Source of the DNA: Brachypodius melanocephalos
Lineage: Eukaryota; Chordata; Aves; Passeriformes; Pycnonotidae
Length of the DNA stretch: 64,000 bases
NCBI GenBank assembly: GCA_013398615.1
Contig: VZSR01003282.1
Location: forward strand, 3,105,168 to 3,169,167
Direction of reading: 5' to 3'
Of this stretch, positions 41,338 to 48,830 are shown one piece after another. A model generated the notes under the pieces. It saw only the letters and a list, made by a program, of their open reading frames with translations, was not told the DNA's origin and did not search any database. Made by a program: the position numbers and the translations under genes. The first letter of the stretch is position 1. Every line of letters starts with the position of its first letter.

Positions 41338-41437
41338 NNNNNNNNNNNNNNNNNNNNNNNNNNNNNNNNNNNNNNNNNNNNNNNNNNNNNNNNNNNNNNN
41401 NNNNNNNNNNNNNNNNNNNNNNNNNNNNNNNNNNNNN
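41338..41437. other. Assembly gap (100 N)
   Basis: Exactly 100 unknown bases, the usual placeholder for a gap of unknown size. It sits between a T-rich tract (41270-41323) and an extremely G-rich block, both hard to sequence. The missing DNA lies in the probable ZEB2 promoter. Confidence 0.98.
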
Positions 41438-41660
41438 GGGGTGGCAGAGCTGCGGGCTGGGCGCGGGGGGAGGGCAGGGTTGTATCGGCGGGGCAGGGGG
41501 CTGCAGCCCCCGGGGGGGTTGCGATGCTCTGGCGGGGCGCGCTGAGTTTCCGCGGGGCGCGGAGCGGAGCGGCGGGGCGGGGGGCGGGCGCGGGGCGGGG
41601 GGCGGGCGGGAGGAGGTGGAATTGCATTTCTGCCGCTAAAGCGTTCGCGGAGACTTCAAG
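41438..41660 (+). promoter_or_regulatory. ZEB2: ZEB2 promoter CpG island with G-quadruplex/SP1-like motifs
   Basis: Very GC- and CpG-rich DNA with repeated GGGGCGGGG (SP1/KLF-type) sites, most densely at 41574-41613, where closely spaced G-runs could form G-quadruplexes. It also contains GGAGCGGAGC at 41561-41570. It borders the assembly gap and precedes candidate exon 1, so it is probably part of the core promoter. The TSS cannot be read from sequence. Confidence 0.6.
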
Positions 41661-42063
41661 GTATAATCTATCCCAGATCCTTTCCCAGAGAGAAACTTGG
41701 CGATCACGTTTCCACATGATGCTCACGTTTGGTGCTCTCCAATTATCCCTCCCCACAAAGATAGGTGGCGTGTGTTGCAGGGTCTCTCCTCTCGCTCGTA
41801 CAGAAAAGAAAAAGAAAAAAATGTCATTAGAAGAGGCGTAACACGTCAGTCCGTCCCCAGGTTTGTGTTTCCTGGAGTGGCAGAAAGAGATCAGTCCTAA
41901 CCTGCCCAGCAGGAATAACGGTCCTTCCGACAACTCTTTGCAAGGCTTTTTACAATTTCTCCAGGAGCTGCATCTCCCTTCACCTTTTCTCCTCCACTTC
42001 GCGGCTTCTTCATGCTTTTTCTTCTCACCATTTCTGGCCAAAACTACAAACAAGACTTCGCAG
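41661..42063 (+). other. ZEB2: Candidate ZEB2 non-coding exon 1
   Basis: This non-repetitive stretch follows the G-rich promoter-like block and ends cttcgcag directly before gtaggt, a good donor (CAG|GTAGGT at 42063/42064). The distance from this donor to the exon 2 acceptor candidates is about 2.4 or 2.75 kb, similar in order to the 5'UTR intron described for mammalian ZEB2. The 5' end and the transcription start are not visible and may fall in or next to the assembly gap. The exon assignment is inferred from position and the splice signal. Confidence 0.45.
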
Positions 42064-42345
42064 GTAGGTTCGGAATTTAATTCCATTTTCTCTCTTTTTT
42101 TCTCTCTCCTCTTCTCTTCTCTTTTATTTCTCACACCACCTCACGCATCAGGGAGCTTATTTCATTTCGAGAGTATTTTAATTTTTCTGGATTGTTTATA
42201 CTTGGGGCGAAAAAGCTTTTCTATTTTTTTTTTTAATTTTTTTTTCAATCTTTTAAACCGAAACCTGAAGTCACTCCAGCACCGCTCCAGGAAGGGGTGA
42301 GCAGTTTTGGGGTGCTCGGAGCTGTGCCACCACCATCCCTGCTCC

Positions 42346-42354
42346 CCTTACCTG
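42346..42354 (-). other. Strong minus-strand splice donor in intron 1
   Basis: Read on the minus strand this is CAG|GTAAGG, with the exon edge at 42352. It is a candidate donor for a ZEB2 antisense transcript. Position within the ZEB2 5'UTR intron and opposite orientation fit mammalian ZEB2-AS1, but no partner exon is identified. Confidence 0.3.
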
Positions 42355-42431
42355 TCAGCCAGGTACGGGAGGTGTCTTTTAAAACACAGCAGCAAAAGTT
42401 TTAGTGTTAGGAAAGGACTTCGTATTCCTGC

Positions 42432-42432
<1 letters not shown>

Positions 42433-42473
<41 letters not shown>

Positions 42474-42520
42474 AAACAAAAAAAACCCCAAAAACCAAAA
42501 AAAAAGCCCCCCCCAAAAAA
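42433..42520. repeat. A39 homopolymer and A/C-rich tail
   Basis: A39 at 42433-42471, then A and C runs, inside the ZEB2 5'UTR intron. The Lys-rich frame across it is spurious. Confidence 0.9.
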
Positions 42521-43331
42521 GCACCCTGAAACATTCCCCCACCCACCTCCTGCTCTTTTTATTTCAGATTTTACATCTGAGCTCTGAAAGTTTGCAGGTA
42601 CCTGTTAATGCTTTGCATGCCCTGAGCATGTAGAGCCAGCCCGGCCGGGCACCGCTGGAGCCCCAGCCCCGGGCAGGGCTCCCCGGCAAAGGATGTGTTT
42701 CCCCAAACAGAAAGTTTTGCTGTTTTGTCTGCTTAGTTGGTTTCATTTCTATATTTTATTTTGTGAAGCTGGGTGAAGTAACACCTTAGCTTCTGGGAGC
42801 CTAAAGCAAGAAGTGAAAGTACAGACTGGAACTTAAAAGTCGTTTACCAAAAGGAAAAAAAAATAAATTAAAATTAATACATATTTTTAAAAGCTTGTCG
42901 GTCCTCTGGGAAGAAAAGTGTTCTCGAAATTTGCAGGTTTAAAATTATTGACAACTTTTTTTGCGAGAGGCTGGAGAGTAGGGAAGGGAGTGAAATGCAT
43001 TTAAAACAATTCACCACTGATGGTTTTGCATGAAAACGCCAATTGCCGAGGCAGGCTGAGGGTCTGGGCTCGCCTCAGTTCCTGTGCTCCCTCCCCGCTG
43101 GATCTCCTCTCCTGGCAGATCCGCCGCGGTGATGCCACCACTGCCCACCCTGGCCTCGGCAATAACTGGCAAATGCTAAAGTTTCCAGCACGTTTCTCAG
43201 CCTCTTCTTTGCTCAGCCACATTCATCCACATCCACAGAGCCACCCATTCCCTGTGTCCAGGCGGAATCTCAGGCAGCAGAGTGTGAGTAAACACGCTGA
43301 CCCCACACACACTCTCTCAATCTTCCCATCC

Positions 43332-43340
43332 TCTTACCTG
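43332..43340 (-). other. Consensus minus-strand splice donor in intron 1
   Basis: Read on the minus strand this is CAG|GTAAGA, with the exon edge at 43338 and near-perfect U1 complementarity. It is a second candidate donor for an antisense RNA starting at the exon 2 CpG island or further into intron 2. It could be chance; stranded RNA data would decide. Confidence 0.3.
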
Positions 43341-44433
43341 CTTGGAGATTTATTATTTTTTATTTATAGCCGAGCAGGTTTTATAACAGTAAACGCCTGA
43401 GGAGAGAGTTCAGGCAGAATAAAAAGACCCAACAGCAGCACACTTCACTGCTCAGTCCTGGTGTGTGAAGGTCCAGCAAAGTAAAAAGACACAAGGGAGG
43501 AGAAAGAGGAAAAGGAGGGGGAAATTCTCACTCTGCTTAAAATATATGTGTATGTATATCTATTGAAATTGTTGAGCCAGGTGATAATTTTTTAGGTTTT
43601 ATGTAAAACTCCTAGTACAGGAGAAGACAATAGATGCGAAGGCGAGGGGGCATCCTGCTCAGGAGAGCAAGGGTTAATTGCCCTTGTTTTACAGTTTGCA
43701 TCTGTTACATCTTTTATAGCCCCCTGTTTAAACTAATCCTTCAAGTCAAAGCATCTTTAAAGCTACAGCATCTTCTTCGAGGTGGACTGAGTTTCAGGAG
43801 CGTTCTTGCAGCAGAGCAAACGCTCCTGCCCCTCTCTCCCTTTGACAGATAGAGCCTCCTGCCCAGCCCGGGCACACAGGCACACACAGTAGGTCTAAAA
43901 GTTTACAAGTTGCTTTTGTTTATATATTTTTTTTCTCTTAAAAACAAACAAACAAAAAAAACCACCCCAAAACCCAACTGAAAGGCTCTGAAAACTCTGA
44001 CAGCGGTAGTTTTGATTTCTGTTTCTTTTCTGGGAAGGAAAAAAAAATGACACTCTGAAGCTTTGTTTAACTAAGGGGCAGGGGAAACCCTGAATATTGT
44101 CAAACTGACTAAAAAGGTGACAGAGGTTTATAATTGCACTCCTCGTTGTTAGGGGGAGGGGGAGGCATCCGTGCTGATCTTTACCCCAAAAGGACAGGGG
44201 AGAGCCATGTTTCCCTCTCCTCTTATCACTTTGCTGGAGTGCACTTTGAGGGGGGACAAAAAAATGAAGGCAGGAGAAGGGTAGGATTTCGCTTGAAAAG
44301 AAGTTCTAGTGTCAAATTAAAGTACTTTTAGGAGGAAATGGTCCGCCTAGCATTGAGTCAAACAGCCTACTGTAAAAGCTGTGCATTCCCTCATACGGTC
44401 ATGAGTTATGACTCATTTGAGATGTAATTCTTG

Positions 44434-44620
44434 TCTCTCTCTCTCTCTCTCTCTCTCTCTGATCTGCTTTGCTGGTGCAACACACACACACGCAGGGAGG
44501 GAGACACACGCACACGCGCTCACACACACACAGAGACACACACACGGAGAGAGAGAGAGGGAGAGAGAGAGAGAGAGGGAGCAGAAAATAAATAAATAAA
44601 TATATATATAAATAAATAAA
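44434..44620. repeat. Compound microsatellite (TC)n-(CA)n-(GA)n-(AAAT/TA)n
   Basis: (TC) at 44434-44460, (CA) at 44481-44492 and 44519-44545, (GA) at 44546-44580, (AAAT)/(TA) at 44585-44620. The (TC) part could serve as the polypyrimidine tract of the exon 2 acceptor; the rest would be in the 5'UTR if the 44495 acceptor is used. Confidence 0.9.
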
Positions 44621-44710
44621 GAAGAAATCTGCCCGGCTGGGGAGAGAGGGGGAGCCCGCTCCGACCGCGTCCCACCTCCCCCGGCACGGCCAGCCTCGCC
44701 GTGTGCGTGG

Positions 44711-44812
44711 ATGGGTTCTTTTTCGGGTGCAAACTGGGGTCCCCGTTGGCGCCCTGCGTTTAAATGGGACATCCCGATGCCCACATTGTCGCTGTGTTTG
44801 GTCGTTACATAG
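44711..44812 (+). other. uORF 1 in ZEB2 leader (33 codons)
   Basis: The frame runs from ATG 44711 to TAG 44810-44812 and encodes MGSFSGANWG... ending LVVT. A second in-frame ATG lies at 44777. The start context is weak to moderate (T at -3, G at +4). The TAG stop doubles as the AG of the alternative acceptor at 44811-44812, so this uORF would exist only in transcripts that retain this part of the leader. The peptide has no recognisable domain. Confidence 0.45.
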
Positions 44813-44847
44813 AGCCTGCGTGCTGCTGCCGCTGCCGCTGCTGCTGA
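44764..44847 (+). other. uORF 2 in ZEB2 leader (27 codons)
   Basis: The frame runs from ATG 44764 to TGA 44845-44847, starts MGHPDAHIVAV and ends in a Cys/Arg run encoded by CTGC/CGC repeats. It is in the same frame as the ZEB2 start and terminates 48 bases before it, so it supplies the in-frame stop that defines the ZEB2 N-terminus. It overlaps uORF 1 in another frame. Confidence 0.45.
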
Positions 44848-44864
44848 ATCAGGGAGTCGAGCCC

Positions 44865-44882
44865 ATGCGAACTGCCATCTGA
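44865..44882 (+). other. uORF 3 in ZEB2 leader (5 codons)
   Basis: This minimal frame, ATG CGA ACT GCC ATC TGA (MRTAI), stops 13 bases before the ZEB2 ATG. It lies inside exon 2 with either acceptor choice, so it is the uORF most certain to be in the mature mRNA. A ribosome terminating here has little distance in which to reinitiate at 44896; the stronger-context ATG at 44911 might benefit (inference). Confidence 0.55.
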
Positions 44883-44895
44883 TCCACTCTTATCA

Positions 44896-44968
44896 ATGAA
44901 GCAGCAGATCATGGCGGATGGCCCCAGGTGTAAGAGGCGAAAACAAGCCAACCCCCGGAGGAAAAACG
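44896..44968 (+). CDS. ZEB2: ZEB2 first coding exon (N-terminus, partial CDS)
   Basis: ZEB2 (SIP1/ZFHX1B) is a nuclear two-handed zinc-finger/homeodomain repressor that binds paired CACCT/CAGGTG E-boxes and acts in neural crest, neurogenesis and epithelial-mesenchymal transition. Only the first 24 residues lie here. They begin MKQQIMADG, contain RRKQANPRR at residues 14-22, and end RRKN plus the first base of a split codon (phase 1). The RRKQ..PRR segment matches the NuRD-interaction motif family also found at the N-termini of FOG1, SALL and BCL11 proteins. The leading MKQ and the final KN fit ZEB2; ZEB1 starts directly at MADG. From memory human ZEB2 has Pro at residue 4 where this sequence has Gln. 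An in-frame TGA at 44845-44847 makes 44896 the first in-frame ATG. The finger and homeodomain exons lie beyond the window. Identification rests on a short but distinctive peptide plus the correct donor phase. Confidence 0.93.
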
Positions 44969-44974
44969 GTAAGA
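44969..44974 (+). other. ZEB2: Splice donor of ZEB2 exon 2
   Basis: The exon ends AAAAACG and is followed by gtaaga, a near-consensus U2 donor. The split codon (G plus two bases from the next exon) would continue to Val, as in known ZEB2 proteins. The open frame running on past this point is intronic GC-rich DNA. No sequence encoding the next ZEB2 residues (VNYDNVVDTG-like) was found in the rest of the window, so intron 2 is at least 19 kb. Confidence 0.9.
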
Positions 44975-45197
44975 CGGCCCCCCGGGAAAACTTTTCCGGC
45001 CGGCTCCGCCGCGGCCGTGTTGGGGGGGAAAGGCGGCGGCAGCTCGGGGAGCGGGACGGGGAAGAGGGGCACGGCTCCCGGCAGCCCGGGGCTGGCCGCC
45101 CCCCGCCTCCCTGCGCGGCGTCCCGCGGAGCTGCCGGGGCTGCGCGGCCGCGGAGCGGAGGGACGAGCGGGGGAAGCCGCTCTGCCGCCCGCCCGCC

Positions 45198-45222
45198 CCG
45201 CCGCCGCCGCCGCCGCCGCCCC
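45198..45222. repeat. (CCG)n microsatellite
   Basis: About eight CCG units in intron 2, some 230 bases after the exon 2 donor. Confidence 0.85.
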
Positions 45223-45375
45223 AAAGTTTGTTGCGCGGGCGCGGAGCGGAGCGGGCGCTGCCCCCGTGGCCCGGAGCGGCGGAGAAGCGGCGGGGGCGGC
45301 CCGGCCGGCCCGGAGCTGCTCGCCCCCGGGTGGCTCCGGCGCTGTCAGTGCGGGTCGGGTCGGGCCGGGCCGGGG

Positions 45376-45401
45376 CGCGGAGCGGAGCGGAGCGGAGCGG
45401 G
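45376..45401. repeat. (GGAGC)n microsatellite
   Basis: About five tandem GGAGC units within the exon 2 CpG island. The same GCGGAGCGG word recurs in the other islands of this locus. Confidence 0.8.
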
Positions 45402-45990
45402 GCAGTGGGAGGTGCGGAGCGGCGCGGAACGAGCGGGGCGGGCGGCCCTGGGAAAAAAACCCGGCAGCGTGAGAACCCCGAGGCGGGCTGGCACCGAGTT
45501 AGCGACTCTCTCTCTCTCTTTCCCCCCCCTCCTTTTTTTTTTTTTATTGTTAGGGACTCGAAAATGAAACTTCCTCCTCCCTGATAATTAATAATACTAA
45601 TGAGCTCGGTGCCCGATTGTCCGTCGCTGCCCTCTCCCCTGGTCCCCGCCGGTCGCGCAGGGCCGGGGCGCAGTGGGACGCGGTGTTCTGGGCTGATTTC
45701 ACATTTGGCAGCTTTCACTGGTGTAGTGGGTCTCTCTTTCTCCGTCTCTCCCCGTCCCTCCCTTAGTTTCTTCCTTTCTCTCCCGGCTGATAGCCGCTTC
45801 CCCGCCGCCAGCCTCCCCCTCCCCGCCCGCAGCCCCTCCATGGCCATCCCGGCCCCACTTCCAACAACTTTCCTCTCGAGGAGCCGGAGGAAGGAAGATA
45901 TTTGTGTGAACCTGAACCCAGGCGCTTATAGCTCAGCTACTTCATTTGAGTGGAGAGGTGGAGGTGGAGGGGGGCTGAAGGGGGAGGGGG

Positions 45991-46020
45991 ACACACACAA
46001 CAACAACAACAACAACAAAA
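45991..46020. repeat. (CAA)n microsatellite
   Basis: CAA units preceded by a short CA run. Confidence 0.85.
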
Positions 46021-46096
46021 AACACAAAGACAAGAGAATGTTGATTAGAAACAAATGATCCTGCCCCCCCTCCTCTGCCCTCTCTCTAGGTTGTGA

Positions 46097-46127
46097 GTGT
46101 GAGTGTGTGTGTGTGCGTGTGTGTGTC
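46097..46127. repeat. (TG)n microsatellite
   Basis: TG dinucleotide run with a GCG interruption. Confidence 0.85.
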
Positions 46128-46262
46128 TTTTTCTTGTTGTGGTGGAGGCGTCGAGCCATATGGGGGAGTGATAGAGGAATTTTAGTCAGAAACTGTTCGT
46201 TATGTTACACTGGCTTTTCCCTTTGTGTTGTCTTTGATCTATTTGCTTGGCTTAGTATTACC

Positions 46263-46280
46263 AAAAAAAAAAAAAAAAAA
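46263..46280. repeat. A18 homopolymer
   Basis: Eighteen A followed by further A/C-rich sequence. Confidence 0.85.
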
Positions 46281-46932
46281 GGCAAAACCAAAAAAAAACC
46301 CCAACTAAAATAATATATTCCGAGCAGCTTCCCAAGGATCCGTTCCTTGTTATCTTTTTTTAAAGTCTCTCCACCACCACCCTTTACTCTTGTGTCTGTC
46401 ATTATTTAAGGTGGTCCTCACAGAGGAGACCTCCCCTTCCCCTCATCTCTGGGTAATTTAGTAGACATTAAAATTACATGTAATGTTTCCCTCTCCTCTC
46501 TTGTGTTTCCTCTGTTCTTTTTATTAAATGTTGGTTATTGATTTTCTAAAATCAATGTCTGTTGTGGGGCTTTTTTTCCCCTTACAAGTATCTAAAGCAC
46601 GTTGCTGATCAACTGGATAACAAAAGCTTTGTGTCAAGTAGCCTTTTTTCTTATGTTAAACAGTCATTTTTTTGAGAGGAAAAGAGAATGAGATTTAAAG
46701 CAACGCATCCAGAAGTGCTCTTTTGCAGTAAAGAATATTCTGAGTGTTTGAGAGGGTTTTATTCTTCTTCCTTAGCCTCCTTGCTTTTCCAGGCAGGACT
46801 GTTAGTTTAGCGTGTTAAACCCATCACATGCTCTCTGATGAGGGATGCATCTACGTGTTTAATATTTTCTCAACATGATTTGAGTCCTAAAAATACCCCC
46901 CCACCACCACCACCCTTAACCCCCCTTCCGCC

Positions 46933-46958
46933 AAAAAAAAAAAAAAAAAAAAAAAAAA
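46933..46958. repeat. A26 homopolymer
   Basis: Twenty-six A after a C-rich run (46890-46930). Confidence 0.9.
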
Positions 46959-47413
46959 TATTTACTGGATGCCTCTGTTTGCCCAGGACACCAGGACCGT
47001 ATCCTGGTAGTGCAGCCAAGTCTTTGGGAGCACGTATGGAGCGGGGTGGCAGATTCTGGTTGTTCCCATGCAAAAAAAAGGTGTTTTCAGGGAGCTGCAC
47101 TAACTTGGAAAAACCACCACACTTGGGAGACGAAAGTTTAATTGCGATTTTTAAGGTAACCACTTAAAGATCCTGCAAACTTCAAGTGTGTGTGTGCACT
47201 GCTTATTGCGGAGGGCTGAGTTCTCCCTTCAGTGTCTTGTTCTGGCCAAGACACGGGGTGTGTGGCGCGGGGGGGGGAAGGAAATAATTCTCTACTTTCT
47301 GTCTGTCCCCTCTTTCCTCTTTGTGCTCCCTAATTTGTTTCTTTCATTCATTTCTGAGTGAGAAATGCCCTGGTTCTGATGAGCAGGTAGAGAGCGAGGG
47401 TGGGTTTGGTTAG

Positions 47414-47416
<3 letters not shown>

Positions 47417-47465
<49 letters not shown>
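47417..47465. repeat. T49 homopolymer
   Basis: Forty-nine consecutive T. The longest homopolymer in the window; length is likely uncertain in any assembly. Confidence 0.95.
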
Positions 47466-47989
47466 CTCGACAAGCACGTATCCAATGCCTTTCCTGTTGG
47501 GAATTGCCTAGGATTTATCTGGACTGAGTGGATTTTTCTTCTTTCCTGGAATCGTGGAAAAGATGTTACTTCTGAGCTTGTGTCTTTGCTGATAACACCA
47601 GAAACGGTGATGCTTATCGAACTCGTACAGAAATTCCTTGGAAAGGCAGCAGAACCAAAATAAAATTTAAAAGCCACGGGAAAAAAAAAATAGATGGTCA
47701 TGAAGGAAGCGAGAGGAGTGTTAGTGAATCCCAGACACATTACAGACGGGGACAAAACAGAATAATCCAACTAATGCCTCAGTGGGCTCCACGCCTGTGC
47801 GCGTGTAAGTGCGTGTGTGCGGGGATGGGCAAGGCTCGAGATGAGATACCGGGGCTGGGTAAAATTACAGCGGAGCTAAATAGGGTAGAAAGGAAGCCAG
47901 GCTCGGGATTTTCCAAGATAACGGGGTTGGTGAGAGCTGCTGGAGTGGAGGAGAGGTGTGCGGGGAGGAGGGGATGGGCTGAGAGAGGC

Positions 47990-48410
47990 GATGTGGAAAT
48001 CAATGAGGGGTGAGCCCCCCGGGGAGGGGGGGGAACAGCGAGGAGGATGGGAAGGAGAGGACCCCGAAAGCGGGGCGGGAGGGGGGGGCGGGAGGTGCGG
48101 GAGCGGCAGCCCAGGAATGCGGCGGAGCTCCGGGAAGTTCAGTCAGATGATTCCCAGCGCCTGACTCACTTCGCGGCACTTTCACTCGGGAGAGAGAAGT
48201 GGCGGCAGAAGAGGAGGAGAAGGAGGAGGAAGAAGAGGAGGAGGAGGGGGCAGCGAGCCCCCTTTCCGCACGGGCGCCCCGCGGAGGCGGGGGCTGCTCC
48301 GGCGGCCGCAGCGCTGGTGCGGAGCGGTGCGGAGCGGGGCCCGGGAGCAGCGCTGTCCGGCCGGCAGCCCTGCCCTGCCATGCCTGATGAGCTGCCTCTC
48401 TCCGTGTCGT
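47990..48410. promoter_or_regulatory. Intron 2 CpG island
   Basis: GC-rich block with G-runs at 48014-48030 and 48070-48092, a GAG-rich purine tract (48204-48250) and GCGGAGCGG repeats at 48320-48338. There is no recognisable peptide in the open frames. It is a possible alternative promoter or polycomb-type island. Confidence 0.5.
48204..48250. repeat. GAG/GAA purine-rich low-complexity tract
   Basis: Imperfect GAG/GAA triplets. The Glu-rich open frame across it is an artefact of the repeat. Confidence 0.8.
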
Positions 48411-48798
48411 TGTGGTTTGGCGTTTGTTAGTGGAGGGTTGGGGGTTTATTTATTTTTTTTCCCCCTCCTTTCCGCTCCCCTCCTCGAAAATCCAAAGTGA
48501 AATTAAAATCCCCGCGAAGAGCGGGGGGGAGGGGGGAAAGTTGAATCTAATTTACCCCAAAGTTTCAGTAAACAGCTCTCTTTGATTCCTTTGCCACCTC
48601 ACTTCCAGTTGTAAAGAAAAGGGAGAAAGTTCAATGCTTTCAGGGCGTCTGATCCAAGAACACAGACCAAACAAGCAGAGACGATTAGGCTTGCTCAGAG
48701 CCTTTCCCAAAAAGATACCCACCCACCCTCTTTTCCAGGGATGCTGGGGAAAGGGGGAAAAACCTCCTTCGCTTCTCACTTGAAAAAGAGGGGAAAGG

Positions 48799-48830
48799 AA
48801 AAAAAAAAAAAAAGAAAAAGGAAAAAAAAA
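48799..48830. repeat. A-rich tract
   Basis: A-runs with single Gs. Confidence 0.85.

Larger units (their letters stand above)
42064..44495 (+). other. ZEB2: ZEB2 5'UTR intron (intron 1)
   Basis: This is non-coding sequence between candidate exon 1 and exon 2. It contains pyrimidine-rich DNA (42085-42130, 42220-42250), an A39 run at 42433-42471, conserved-looking AT-rich blocks, and the (TC)n tract before the acceptor. Retention of the corresponding mammalian intron, promoted by an antisense RNA, is reported to enable cap-independent ZEB2 translation. Whether that holds in this species is unknown. Two strong splice donors occur on the minus strand here (see separate entries). Confidence 0.45.
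44496..44895 (+). other. ZEB2: ZEB2 exon 2, 5' untranslated part (boundary uncertain)
   Basis: This is the untranslated leader immediately upstream of the ZEB2 ATG. The best acceptor by sequence is the cgcag ending at 44495. It follows a (TC)n pyrimidine tract at 44434-44460 with no intervening AG. A second candidate is tacatag ending at 44812, which would shorten the exon to 44813-44968. The leader holds CA, GA and AAAT/TA repeats (44505-44620), a GC-rich stretch, a CTG/CCG-rich run at 44820-44846, and three short upstream ORFs. Transcript evidence would be needed to choose between the acceptors. Confidence 0.5.
44640..45480. promoter_or_regulatory. ZEB2: CpG island spanning ZEB2 exon 2 and start of intron 2
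   Basis: Dense CpG with many CCGG/GCGC sites, a (CCG)n tract at 45198-45222 and a (GGAGC)n tract at 45376-45401. It surrounds the ATG exon. Such islands mark developmental regulators and could start sense or antisense transcripts. Long open frames on both strands here result from the absence of AT-rich stop codons. Confidence 0.65.
45481..47989 (+). other. ZEB2: ZEB2 intron 2, proximal part
   Basis: Between CpG islands; rich in homopolymers and dinucleotide repeats. No further exon found. Confidence 0.7.

Noticed and set aside
41224..42134. Frames of 205 and 297 codons across the gap
   Set aside because: They run through the 100 unknown bases and T/A-rich tracts, so the translation is meaningless.
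42433..42471. A39 tract as a processed pseudogene tail
   Set aside because: No cDNA-like sequence precedes it on either strand and no target-site duplication is seen.
44896..44968. Assignment to the paralogue ZEB1
   Set aside because: ZEB1 lacks the MKQ.I extension before MADG and reads NN rather than KN at the exon end, from memory of the families.
44969..45567. ZEB2 frame continuing past residue 24
   Set aside because: A strong donor follows the conserved residues, and the continued translation is unlike ZEB2.
44909..45847. 312-codon minus-strand frame opposite ZEB2 exon 2
   Set aside because: Low-complexity Arg/Ala/Pro/Gly frame across the CpG island and the CCG repeat. An antisense RNA may exist, but this is not evidence for a protein.
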